The position numbers and the translations under genes are program-made. 64,000 nt of DNA from Mallotus nudiflorus (lineage: Eukaryota > Streptophyta > Magnoliopsida > Malpighiales > Euphorbiaceae), in the NCBI GenBank assembly GCA_947683625.1, contig CANTUR010001081.1, positions 1 through 64,000 of the forward strand, written 5' to 3'. The notes under the pieces are model-generated. The model was given only the letters and a program-made list of their open reading frames with translations, had not been told where the DNA came from and made no database searches. Below, piece after piece: positions 46,750 through 57,883 of the stretch. The stretch's first letter is position 1. Every line of letters starts with the position of its first letter.

Positions 46750-46852
46750 GTGATTACAGGAGCTTAGTTGACTTTGTGTCTCGGGGCCAATCACATTGAT
46801 AGTAAGACTGTGGGAGCTTGGTTGACTTAGTGTCTCGGAGCCAGTCTACTGT
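46750..46852. repeat. 55-bp direct repeat in the gypsy-type LTR
   Basis: GGAGCTTAGTTGACTTTGTG followed by TCTCGGGGCCAATC recurs about 56 bases later as GGAGCTTGGTTGACTTAGTG followed by TCTCGGAGCCAGTC. Confidence 0.8.
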
Positions 46853-47000
46853 CCAAAATGGAATAAGAGAATTACCTTGGAATTTAGTGAGCCTGATGGC
46901 TATTGAGATATTTTAATTAAGGTTGTGGATAGTTAGGGTTCATTTAAATAAACATTTTTCTACATTTATATATATATAAGCCGATTTTAACATCTATGTG

Positions 47001-47001
<1 letters not shown>

Positions 47002-47044
<43 letters not shown>

Positions 47045-47069
47045 ATGCTTGACTGTATATGATTTAGAT

Positions 47070-47113
<44 letters not shown>
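47002..47113. repeat. Two (AT)n microsatellites
   Basis: AT runs at about 47005-47042 and 47073-47112, separated by GATGCTTGACTGTATATGA, within the gypsy-type LTR. Confidence 0.95.
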
Positions 47114-47116
<3 letters not shown>

Positions 47117-47519
47117 CACTTAGTGAGCTCTAACTCCCCTCAATATTTTTTTCAAGACATTCCTCGTCGTCAAACCTCAGTAGTAGACCTATTCGCCGAT
47201 CTTCTTCCGCCCCGGATAGATTATGTAATTTTATTATTTAAACTCTTATTGTATTCTAGAAAACTGCATTAGTAATGTTATTGAATTAGTAGTGTGTTGT
47301 TTTGGATTCTGAGATTTTTGTATCATAATATTGTATGAATATTTTTATTATGATATGACATTTTAAGTTTTTATTTTATATCGATTCAAATTTTAATTCT
47401 GGTGTATTTTTATTTATTTATTTCATGTGTTTTTATTTTTTAAGGCTTGCTACAGGTTCCGGATTTGAAAGAATTCTCATTCCTTAGCGTCAGTCATAAC
47501 TTTTGGTTTGGGTCGTTGC

Positions 47520-48700
47520 AAAGTATATATTGAACAACCTCTAGGTTTTGAAAATTTTGATTCTCCAAATCATGTTTTTAAATTGTCAAACGCATTGTAT
47601 GGATTGAAACAAGCTCCAAGAGCTTAGTATGAAAGATTAAGCAAATTCTTACTAAATAAAGGGTTCTTTAAAGGAAAAGTTGACTAACTCTTTTTATAAA
47701 GAAATTCAAACATGATTTATTAATTGTTCAAGTATATGTTAATGATAATATATTTTGTGCTACTAACCATTGCTTGTGTAAGGAATTCTCTAAATTAATG
47801 TATAGAGAATTTGAGATGAGTATAATGGGAGAACTCAAGTTTTTTCTTGGACTTCAAATTAAGTAATGTAAAGATGGGATTTTCATTAATCAAACCAAAT
47901 ATGCAAGAGACATTCTCAAAAAGTTTGACATTGATGGAGCTAAGATAAGAAAAACTCCAATAAGAACCATAACTAAGCTTAACAAGGATGAGAATGGCAA
48001 ACTTGTTAGTAAAAATGATTTAAAGGTATGATCAGATCCCTGCTTTATTTAACTGCTAATAGACCAGCTATTATGTTTGCTACTTGCTTATGTTCTAGAT
48101 ATCAAATAAGTCCTAGAGAGTCTCATTTGAATGCTATCGAAAGAATCTTCAAATATCTCTTTGGTACAATGCATTTAGGACTTTAGTATCCTAGGAGTTC
48201 TTCCTTTGAATTGATTAGTTATTCTGATACAAACTTTATCAGTAGTTTGCTAGATAGAAAAAGCACTTCTAGAACTTATCAAATTTTATGTAATTGCTTA
48301 GTTTCTTAGTTCAATAAGAAATAATTTTTAATTGCCTTGTCCACCGCTAAAGCAGAATATGTGGTGGCTAATTGTTATTGCACACAAGTTTTATAGCAAA
48401 AACAATAACTTTTAGACTATGGCATTGATATTAATCACATTCCTATTAAATGTGATCATACAAGTGCTATAAACCCTAGCAAGAATCTCATTCAGCACTC
48501 TAGAACTAAACATATAAATGGTAGACTTCATTTCTTGTGTGATCATATGCAAAATGAAGCTATTTTTCTTGAATTTATTGATACTAATCACCAATTAGCT
48601 AACATTTTTACCAAGCCTCTTTGCAAGGAAAGAATGAATTTTATTAAGCATGAGCTTGGTATGATTGATGGTTTTAGTGTCTTTATTTTATGCTATATTA
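47520..48700 (+). pseudogene. SIRE-type RT end and RNase H
   Basis: Continuation of the RT frame: IEQPLGFENFDSPNHVFKL, then LYGLKQAPRA and a stop (W to TAG) before YERLSKFLL. The catalytic YVDD box reads YVND at 47734-47745 (first D lost). GELKFFLGLQI and NQTKYARDILKKFDIDGA follow. RNase H includes SYSDTNFISSLLDRKSTS-like sequence, LSTAKAEYVVANCYC (catalytic E kept), SAINPSKNLIQHSRTKHI and LANIFTKPL. The frame ends near 48700. Catalytically dead from the YVND change alone. Confidence 0.8.
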
Positions 48701-49649
48701 ATTGATGGTTGAACTGCTTTCATGTGAAATCATGTCGTTCTCATTAATTGTTTTGGTTATTAATTTTGATTTTGATTTTAACAATCTTTTTAAAAAAAAT
48801 TGCTATTTAATAATTAATTTTTCAATTAAATTCAATTAATTATTAATTTTATTTTAGCAAAATTATTCCTTCTTTCCTCCTTCTCAACAAGACTAATTAT
48901 TTTCTTTATATTGTTGTGTTTTTTTGTCAATTTTTATTTGGTTTATTTTCAGTATATTTTTCGTATCTAAGCTTTGAGTTGATAGTTTATTTTGATCTTT
49001 GATAAGACATGGATATTTTTTTAAGATTTGGTCTATCTTTCCTTTTGATAAAGGAGAAGAAATAATTGAGTTTGTATGAGTATTTAGTTAATTTCTTTTA
49101 AAGGAGAGAAATTCTTTTTTACAAAGATGTGTTTATGTTAGTGACATAACTATGTTATAGTGTGTCCTTAATATCAATTTTTTTAATCCAAATCTTATTC
49201 TATTTTTTTAATTTGAAATAGGGGAAGAAAATTGTTTGAATTTATTTTAGATGATTTTGTTTATGCATGCATAATAACATTGTAAGTGTGGCTAGTTTTG
49301 TCATATATGATATGTGATAAAAGGCCTTGTTTTACTTACTTTGTTTAAGTATGGCACAAATTTTATAAAGATTTTGTGTATCTTTGTTTTAATTGTTTTG
49401 GTTTTTGATCTTTTATTCCCTCTAGATTTTTTTCTCCCTTTATATATTTCTCTTTTCTTTTTGTCCTTGACAAAGGAGGAGAAAAAGCTTTGTGATAAAT
49501 TGTGCTTAGTGTTTGTGTTTGTAATATGCTAAGTGCCACATGATTGTATATGATTAGCTAGCTAAGCTCTATATTATCATGTGATAGTTAAGTCTATTAA
49601 GCTTCAACATAAGTACTCTATGTACTATTTTTGTAATGAATTTTAGTAG

Positions 49650-49704
<55 letters not shown>

Positions 49705-50225
49705 TGAAATTATTTCCTTCATATTGCCTAATAAAATGATCATGTTATCATTTTATTTGTGTTTTTAATACATTTGTTATGTTAGGCCATGGTTTTTTTA
49801 TCCTCATGTTAAATTTTATGTTATTTTTATTTTTGACAAAAAAGGGGGAATAAATAATTAAATTTATGTTTCTTATCATGTCTATAAAGGGGAGAAATAA
49901 AGAAATATATTATCATATAAAGGAGAAATTTTTTATGACTATCTTTCAAATTGGTATCATTTCTTAAAACCATATCCTTTATAATTATTTAATATTTTTT
50001 CAAATTTTTTAAATCCTTATATATGCTCTGTTAATTCTTTCATACTTTGGTACATGATATTGATTTTATGTATATATTAAAGGGGAGTAATTTATTGTAT
50101 CTATTTATTTTGAAAGGGGGAGCTATTTTAATTTAGCATGCTTATACACATTATTTATTTTTGACACACACACGCATTATTTATTATTTTTTCAAATTGA
50201 TTGTCAAAGCCAAAAAGATGAAGAT
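48701..50225 (+). other. 3' untranslated region of the SIRE-type element with repeated polypurine tracts
   Basis: T-rich sequence is broken by nine purine tracts of AAAGG(G)GGAGAA type at about 49050, 49100, 49217, 49471, 49835, 49885, 49918, 50079 and 50112. An (AT)n microsatellite lies at 49655-49700. Long 3' regions with extended polypurine tracts are known for SIRE-type elements. No second reading frame (such as an envelope-like gene) is recognisable. Confidence 0.65.
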
Positions 50226-51781
50226 TGTTGACTATTTGCATAATCAAACTCCTAATTTTAGACTTTGACAAACAATTTTGATTATAATGATTTCAACTAC
50301 GTGTTCTATCATGAAGTTTAATTGTTAAATAATTAGAGACAATTAAATACTCCTTGAAAGAGTATAAATATGTATTTTGATGAAATATCTCAATCTATGC
50401 AAATCCACAATCTTTAAGAAATAATTATATACCAAAAATATACATTTTTGAATATACAGTGGTCTACTCACAAGCTGCCTCACGACCTAGAATGATAACT
50501 ATGCTTTTCGAAATCTTTAGAGCTCTATAATGAGAAAATGATCGTCTTTACTTTTGAAGTAGACATTTTAGGCCTTTTGAATTGAGCTTACTTGTCAAAA
50601 TCTGAGCTCATTTGGGTATGCAAATCTTGAGTCGAAGTTAGCATATGCAGCTTTCATTTTAGGTTGCACAGCTCTTAGTGTTTCAGTAATATCTTGAGCT
50701 ACAGAGGTTCAATGGAGGTGATTCAAAGTGATATGGAAAGATATGAAAAATATCTATAGCTTTTATATAGAAATTTAAGGCTGATTCAATCGTCATTAGT
50801 CTTGAAAAAACATCACAAAGCACTATCTCAATTAGACTTAACACAGGGACTAAATTACACAAAAAGTGCAAATCCTATCATGGTCCCGACTTGGACCAGG
50901 GTAGTCATAGGCCAATTTTTGTAAAACTTTAATTTTTAGTAGAACTGATCCTGATCCAATGTCTTGACTGGGACAATGCCTAAGACAATGATATCTCGAT
51001 TAGGACATTAATATCCTGACTGAGACCAATGCAAAAATTTAAATACAATAGTTTGTAATGGCTATTCAATGATCATCCTGACTAGGACTGATGATATCCC
51101 AATCGGGACTTGACAAATTACAACTCAAAAGTTCAAATTTCATTCAAATGGACTTTATTTTTATTGGGAACGAAATTATTACTTTCAATGGCTATAATTA
51201 AATTACTCAAGTATAAATATGACCTTTGAAGATTATTTTGAGGTTAAGAAACTTATTTATTCATTCTATACTTTCAAGCATTCAATTAAGCTCTCTAAAC
51301 TCTTTTAAAATTCATTTTATTATTGTATACTCTTATGAGAGTTGGTGAGTGTTAGAATAGAAATTCATATCCTTCTATTTTTCTAGTGTTAAGAAAGTGA
51401 AAATTGAGATTTTATTCTAAAGGAATTGGTTTAAGTGTTTAACCATTAAAGCACTTAGGAATTAGTTTTAGTGTGAGCCTTAAAAACACTTGTAAATTTA
51501 TTTTTTAGTGAGCCTTGAAAACTCAAGTTGTAAGGTTTGAGTTAAGTCTAAAACTCAAATTATAAAAATCAATATAGGGAAATAGATTGTGGTGATTCAA
51601 AATTGTAACTTAGGGATAAGTTAGGTAGAGACGTATGATTGTAGAGAATCTGAACTTCTTAAATTCTTGTGTTCATCATTCTTCCTTCTAAACATTCTTG
51701 TTAATTCTTGTTCAAATCTTTTTAATTTCTTATTATTTTTCAATAGTCCTATTAACCCCCCCCCCCTCTCGAACTCTTTTA
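50226..51781 (+). repeat. 3' LTR of the SIRE-type element
   Basis: Starts TGTTGACTATTTGCATAATC and ends CGAACTCTTTTA after a C-run (51756-51766). Aligned to the 5' LTR over its whole length, with frequent transitions, so the element is not recent. TATA-like GTATAAATAT at 51211-51220. Confidence 0.9.
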
Positions 51782-51786
51782 ATCAT

Positions 51787-54700
51787 CTTTAAGGCAATAT
51801 TTGTTCAAATCTCTATAATCCACACACATTTTGACCTTGCCATCTTTCTTAAGGACTGGTACTATATTTGCTAACCATTGGGTGTCATCTACTACTTCTA
51901 AAAATTTTGCATTTAGCTGCTTTTCTACCTTTTTTTTAATCCAAAGAGCTTATTCTAGCCTTAATCTTCTTTTCTTTTGCTTTATTGGCAATATATGAGG
52001 ATAAGTAAGGATCTTGTGTTATGTGATTTCCTTGTCAATACCCGGCCTGTCCTTGTAGCCCCAAGCAAATACCTTATGTCTTTTTTTTAATGTTTCTTTC
52101 ATTTTTTCTATCTCATCATAAGTTATTTCAAAAGCAAGCAGTATATTTTTAAGATTATCATTTATGCCAAAATTAAATGATTCAGTTTGCATGAAATTAA
52201 TGTCAAACATATGCATGAAATGATCATCACAAATAGAATAACCATTAGGAAACACACTGCATAAATAAGCAAAATTAGACTTCATTGCATTCACTTTTAA
52301 AAAGAACAAGTCATCAGTTTCAAATAAAGTAGTAAAGGAAACATCAAAATCATCATAAAAAAGATCCATGATGGAATTCAAGACATAGGTTTTGAGATCT
52401 AGCTCCTCATTCTGATCATCAACGTCTTTCAACTCTGGAGTAGAAACATTCTTCTTAGACTCTTCCTCAGCTAGTACCAGCTCCTCCACAGGAAATTCCT
52501 TGGCTATACCTTTCTTTACTCCATTCACATACTTAGCAAAGATTTCAAATCCTGGGACCAATTCCCTGGTCATCAAAAGAGGTTCGGGAGCTCCCTTATA
52601 TGGGTAACTGGTGCCTTCCTTCATAAAAGTCTCCTATAAGGCCTTTCTCTTAACCATGACTTCTTCTTCTCTCTTCTCAAGTTGATCCTAAATCTCAAGC
52701 TCTTCTTCAGAATCATCAGCCTCATCATGTCCTACCCCATTTTTTAGAATTAGCACCTTACGTTCCATAATTTTTAATGGTCTATTTTATTTCTTTCCTA
52801 GTCCCATAACAGGCATAAACTTCATGTTGCGCATTATATTCAAAACCCTCTCATCTATCTCATCTTTATAAATCATATAAATCTTAAAATTAGGGTTTAT
52901 AGGGATTTTTTTAGGAGTTAGCTCTAGAGAGGCTACAACAGCCTCAATTTCTGTTGAGATAGCGATGACCTTATCCTCATGTGGGAAGTTTATCTTATGT
53001 TGGATAGTGGATGGCACACCACCTAAAGGATGAAACTATAACCTTCCTAATAGAATAGCAAAGGTCACGGGAATGTCAATCATATGTAAGTTGACCCAAT
53101 CTCAATAGGTCCCATCTTGACCAATACTCTGAATGTCCCTTCAACTGGCCTTTTTGTATCATCATAAGCCTTGATAATTACCTCAGAAGGCTTTAAGTCT
53201 GCTGCAGTCAACCCTAACTTTAGTAAAAATTTTAATAGGCATACATTAATGGTAGAACCATTATCCACCTTCACACAATAGGTCATTTTTCCTTTTACCT
53301 TAGCCTTGATGAAGAAAGCTTTATAGTGATCCCTTCCTTCTAAGGTAGATCGTCATCAAAAAACATGATGGCTCCTTGAGAGGTTTCCATTAATTACCTA
53401 ATTATTTGATCAAGAGTACATCCCATAGAGCTCTTTTTCTGGTCCAAATCCAAAACTAGTGCCTCCTGATGGTCTCTAGAATGCATAAGCAGTTCCTAAA
53501 CACTAGCAATGGTTTCTTCCTTTAGCATTTTTACCTTGGAATCTCTTATTTATTATGATTCAAACTTTGCTAGCTTGACTTCCTTTTCTTTCTTTTTAAC
53601 CTTCCCCATTGGCTGGCTCACCCTACTCTCCTCATTTTCCCATAAATCCATTTGCCCCCCATCTTCATAATCAGAGCTCAAAATATCCAAAACATGCATA
53701 ACAAGCTCTATAGGTTATTCATTTTGGCTTAGGTCCTTTGGTTAAGTTCAGGTTTTAGTGAGCAAAAGAGTTCAAGACTTGCTCTTCCATTAAACTTGTG
53801 TTGATAATTAGGACAGGCTCATTTGGTGGTGGTACATTCTGATAATTGGGCAACGAGTTATTTTGGGGTGTTTGACTTTATGGTTTCGGGGTCAGTGATT
53901 TTACCCGCATCAATCAAGTCTTGGATTTCGTGTCTCAATCAAGTATAATTGTTAGTGTCATGTCAAATGGTCTGGTGAAACTTACAAAAAAGTTTTCAGT
54001 TGGCATTTAGTATAGGTTATTGTGGAGGCAAGGGTTGTAATAGGTTCATCTCAATCAGCTTCTCAAGGACCTTAGAAAGAGGTAATCCCAAATTTAACAA
54101 CTTCAAAGGTTGCCTGACATTGCCAATTTGCACATTGCTACTCGATTGCCTAATAGCATTAATTTGCACATTGTTATTAGAGCCAATTCCATCTTTGCCC
54201 CTAGATCTTCCTTTAAAGAACCTCTTCTCTTGGGCCAAGTCTGACTCTTTATGGACCTTAAATATATATAACTCTTCAAAGCTTTAGATTCCCAAGTCCC
54301 TTAGCTTTTAAAACAACATTAGGACACATCCCTCTATTGCTAACATCAACTGATTCGACTCAATAGGTCTATGTCTCATTTGGGCCAACTTCCCTCTCCA
54401 ACGAGTTAAATCATTAGTGATAGACTTATTAAACTTTTGTTTGGTGTTTGTAGATCCCTCAATGATACCTCTAACTACACATTAAGACCATATTGCTTCA
54501 TAAATATAGCACATAATTCTTTCCAATTAGACTAGACATGTAGTTCCAAAGTCTAATACCATCAAATCGGTACACCCTCTAGTGACATAGGGAACTATTT
54601 GACTATTTGGACTTTGGTTAACTTAGTTGCTTTCATATAAGTCATATACTGCTTTAGATGCAAATGCGGGTCTTCAGTCCTTGAGTACTTCTTCATGTCG

Positions 54701-55098
54701 AGGAATTTAAATTTATGGGTTAAAGGGTCATCTTCTTCATCCAGGTTCAAATCAGTGTAGTCTATTGAAGCATCCATGCCCTTCTCTTTCATCATCATCT
54801 GCATTTGAGTCATGGCCTTGGTTATATTCTTGGCCCAATTAGATTATTCCACATTCTCGACTTGGTTCATATTCCTTCAGTTTTGTGGATCAGCTAGTAT
54901 TGTCACATCATCTCCTTCCCTTTCTCTCACTGGGATTTCAACGTCAAGCTCAATCAGGTTGGTTGGCTATGTAGGCTGATTTTCTCTTATTAATTTGGTT
55001 ATTTCTCTTATCATCTCTCTCATCATAGACTAGGTCTCAGTGAATACTTCCTCTTTCAACTGTGCTTTAAAAGCCTCGGGATCAAAACCTTTAGCCAT
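51787..55098 (-). pseudogene. Tat-lineage gag, protease and N-terminal RT
   Basis: Read leftward. Gag starts at the Met at 55098 (MAKGFDPEAFKAQLKEEVF), with the capsid-like KFKFLDMKKYSRTEDPHLHL and QYMTYMKATKLT at 54720-54600 and a KLIEMNLLQPLPPQ-like segment near 54030. Protease (53286-53080) has VDNGSTINVC, LLKLGLTAADLKPSEVI and AYDDTKRPVEGTF. The linker (52624-52019) ends VFAWGYKDRPGIDKEIT, the motif that precedes RT in this lineage. RT starts near 51990 with WLANIVPVLKKDGKVK-like residues and CVDYRDLNK, and is interrupted at 51787 by the SIRE-type insertion, resuming at 36733. Stops and shifts are frequent. Confidence 0.8.
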
Positions 55099-56045
55099 TT
55101 CTATCTTTGAAGTTTTTACTAAGTGACTATAATTATATTGGATCCACCAAGACAAGCTCAAAGGATCTATATTGCTGCAAGATCACATTGTCAGAATTAT
55201 GCATGACGTGTATACATGATATGCAAGTTCTTTTTATTATTCAAAGAAACCAAAAAATAAATAAGCATACTTAATATATACATAACACAAAGAGTAAATA
55301 CAAAACTTTAAACAAATGATAATTTGCACCCTTATTTCTCCTACACGTGTTCAATGGTGAGTTTCTTATTTTAGGATTTTTTATTTGGGTTTTAATTATC
55401 AATAGGGGATAACAAAATTGATATATGCAAGATAACTCTCAAAATGGAGGAAATAAGTAATAGATCTCTAAATAAATCCAAAGTCCATCCTTAATAGGCC
55501 GAGAATAGCATTACGACCAAGAGCGGCATTATGGCCTTACCTTGTCAAAACCTATCTCAATGAGCCACAATAAGCATAAAAGGCCCATTTGGTAACATCC
55601 ACTCAAGACAGGCTAAAAATTGGCATAAAAAGGCCCATCTCAACAAAGTCCATTTATAATGGGCTTGAGTTTTATTTTAAGGATCTATTAAAAGATATAA
55701 AACATATACAATTGGAAAATTCCTAAGAAAAACTATAAGGTCCCTACATGAGCTTGAGTCTTAGGTAGTAAGCTTCGATTCCTATAATGATATACATCCA
55801 TATACATCTCCCCACTCAAGGATCCATGCAACACAGATAAGTATATATCATGAATGATAATAATCAAATATTTTACCACCAGGTTTAAGTGAAACATAAG
55901 TAGCAAAATAATGATTAACATCATGTTAATTAAGACTGAAGTGCTTATTGTGTGCAAAAAGTGTAGTAATGCAGTAGAAATGCAAAAGAAATAAAAGAAT
56001 AATTAAAGATGATAAATTACAAAATACTTAGAATCAGTTTCTTTA

Positions 56046-56064
56046 TCCCTAGTGGAGTTACCAC
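56046..56064 (-). other. Primer binding site of the Tat-lineage element
   Basis: On the minus strand the LTR end CTGCCTATA is followed by G and TGGTAACTCCACTAGGGA. Plant Tat and related gypsy elements carry TGGCGACTCC-type sites at this place. The exact tRNA (arginine has been proposed for related elements) cannot be fixed from the sequence alone. Confidence 0.6.
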
Positions 56065-57878
56065 TATAGGCAGCAGGACTTAGCGTGCACCTAATTATTT
56101 GGCGACGACGGCACTGTGTGAGCTTAAGACCCACTAGAAAATACAAAATAGGCTTGAAGCCCAATTGGAGATGGAGTCGCCACTTTAATAAGAGCTAGGA
56201 CACACTTATATGGTAATTGGATTCCACAAAGGTTCCCAAAAGCCATCATCAAAGAACGGGTTTTGAAACTGGGTATGGGTTTTTAGAATGTCTACCTAAC
56301 CTTACGGTTGGCCTCCATTTGTGTTTTGCGTTTTATTACCTTTAATTATTTAATAATTTCCTTATTTACATTTAAAAGTATATTTGCCTCCAAATAGTTT
56401 GTCAACTTTTACATTGAGGTCCAAATTTGTACATTAATCTCATTTCATGCTTTAAGTCCCAACATTCAATATAAGTAAAATAAGTAATAATTTACAACCA
56501 TACATTCCAAATGAAAAGGGAAGGAATTAGGGATTACAACACTTTGTACAAAAATAGGTAAAATAAATAAAAAATAAACCATAAATAAATCAAAAGTAAA
56601 CTTCTTAAATGACCAATAAAACCTCTCAAAAACTTATTAATAGGATGGACATTTGATGATTAAGAATCACTGAATAACCCCTGTAATAAACACAAGTCAG
56701 CCCTTTCCCATAAAATAATATAAATGAACCTACATGAGTATATCACAAAGTTAACTCATGGATTAAATAAAATACTAATAAGAATAATAGGTATCTAAAA
56801 CATTGGTCAAACATAATAATAAAACAATCATAAAAGATAAATGAAAAGACAAAGCATAGGTGTTCTCAGAAATCATGCACAATTTTGTAAGAAAATCAAT
56901 AAAAACTTATACAGGACCCTGTTAGAGTGGTGATCACCTCATGATGGCAAAAAGACGGTGCCTCTACACTAACAGACACAGGCAACTCCTAGAAGCAGTA
57001 AACTTTGATTTTAAGCAAGCAATAAGTAATATAAATGAACAAGACTTACAACTACACTTAAAACCTCAATCAATCATGCTAAAAGTATAGCATAACATAA
57101 GCAATAAGCATAAGAAATGAATAACTAAACAAATAAGCAAAAAGTTTGACAACTTTAAAACTTTAATATTGAAAGGAAATAAGAACCATTACTAAAATAA
57201 GAGCTTTTCTCAAAATGATTAGCCCTTAGAGATAGATATGGATATTAAACTTCACTTGAATATGAGGTTTCCACCTTTTTCTTTTTTAGAAATGGCCCCT
57301 TTCCAACTTATTCCCCTCTCTTCTTTCCCAAGGATGTTTTTTTTTCTTGTTGTTTCAGAGCTCTTTTTTCCCTTTTTTTTTTTGGGGTAATAGTTGCTAA
57401 CCTCCCCCCTTTTCTCTCTTCTTCCCCTTTTTAATCTCATACCTAGCTCATACCCCTACCTTTTTACTCATCATTGCCCTTTCTAGCTCTCCACTTCTCC
57501 TAAAAATTCTTTTCTTCATGAAATAGGCTAAGTTCAATGGAAGGTGGGCCTATGGTCACCTTTGCATTTAATGTAGAGGAAAGTGGCTACTGCAGAGGTG
57601 GCGCTTCTGTGATGAGGCGATCGCCTCTTTAAAGAGGCGTTGCCTCTCTAGCCTGGCTCTGCATTAGACCAAATGGGCCAAGGTGGGTTAGGTTTGCTTC
57701 TGAATGAGTTTGGACTAAGATTTTGGGTTTTAAGCTTTTAAGTCCATTTTCAAGAAGGTTTGGACTTCTTTCTTGCATTCAAGCCTTGCACTTCTCATCA
57801 TCAAGCTCTATGGCGAGTCGATCAAACTGAGCATCCACAATTCACACCTTGTCTTGGGCCGATCGAACCGGGTATCGA
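56065..57878 (-). repeat. 5' LTR of the minus-strand Tat-lineage element
   Basis: 1814 bp, colinear with 24128-25952. On the minus strand it begins TGTCGATACCCGGTTCGATC at 57878 and ends ...CTGCTGCCTATA at 56065. It defines the right border of the nested block. A G-run and A-run near 57380 give a low-complexity frame that is not a gene. Confidence 0.85.
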
Positions 57879-57883
57879 CAATA

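Larger units (their letters stand above)
44141..47519 (+). mobile_element. Solo LTR of gypsy (chromovirus/Tekay-like) type, about 3.38 kb
   Basis: Begins TGTAATGACC and ends GGTCGTTGCA, near-perfect inverted termini typical of plant gypsy LTRs. It splits the SIRE-type RT between EDEVY and IEQPLGF. The target duplication is imperfect (GTCTAC left, GTATAT right). A long (TA)n run ends in TATATAAAGAG at about 44745, followed by a CT-rich and then GC-rich leader (CCACCGGACCACCACCC) as in Tekay-type R/U5 regions. Frames in the leader (44850-45095) and the microsatellites are not genes. The Tekay assignment is inference. Confidence 0.65.
36739..51781 (+). mobile_element. Ty1/copia element, SIRE/Maximus-like, plus strand, with two nested insertions
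   Basis: 5' LTR 36739-38280 (1542 bp), 3' LTR 50226-51781 (1556 bp) and perfect ATCAT target duplications. The internal order is gag, zinc knuckles, protease, GAG-pre-integrase, integrase, RT, RNase H, then a 1.5 kb untranslated 3' region with repeated polypurine tracts. RT motifs (ARLVAKGYNQEEGIDYDETF, IDVKSVYLNGF) and the long 3' region fit the SIRE/Maximus lineage. Insertions at 40577-42464 and about 44141-47519 split it. Without them it would be about 9.8 kb, a normal size for this lineage. Stops and frameshifts occur throughout. Confidence 0.88.
24128..57878 (-). mobile_element. Ty3/gypsy Tat-lineage element, minus strand, expanded by nested insertions
   Basis: The outer LTRs are 24128-25952 (3' LTR, 1825 bp) and 56065-57878 (5' LTR, 1814 bp), in the same orientation and of nearly equal length. 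The internal order, right to left, is primer site, gag, protease, RT, RNase H, a second (archaeal-type) RNase H region, integrase and a 3' UTR with tandem repeats. RT-before-integrase order defines gypsy, and the second RNase H and repeat-rich 3' UTR are hallmarks of the Tat lineage. The flanks are GCAGT (24123-24127) and ATAGT (57879-57883), differing only by transitions, consistent with an aged 5-bp duplication. A SIRE-type copia element interrupts RT, and a plus-strand Tat-type element lies between the integrase end and the 3' UTR. All frames are broken. Confidence 0.75.

Noticed and set aside
36739..51781. Possible envelope-like second gene in the SIRE-type element
   Set aside because: The 1.5 kb between RNase H and the 3' LTR holds only T-rich sequence, polypurine tracts and a microsatellite; no frame with membrane-protein features and useful length is present.
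57252..57440. Lysine/glutamate-rich minus-strand frame
   Set aside because: It lies inside the 5' LTR of the Tat-lineage element, and the matching frame is not conserved in the other LTR.
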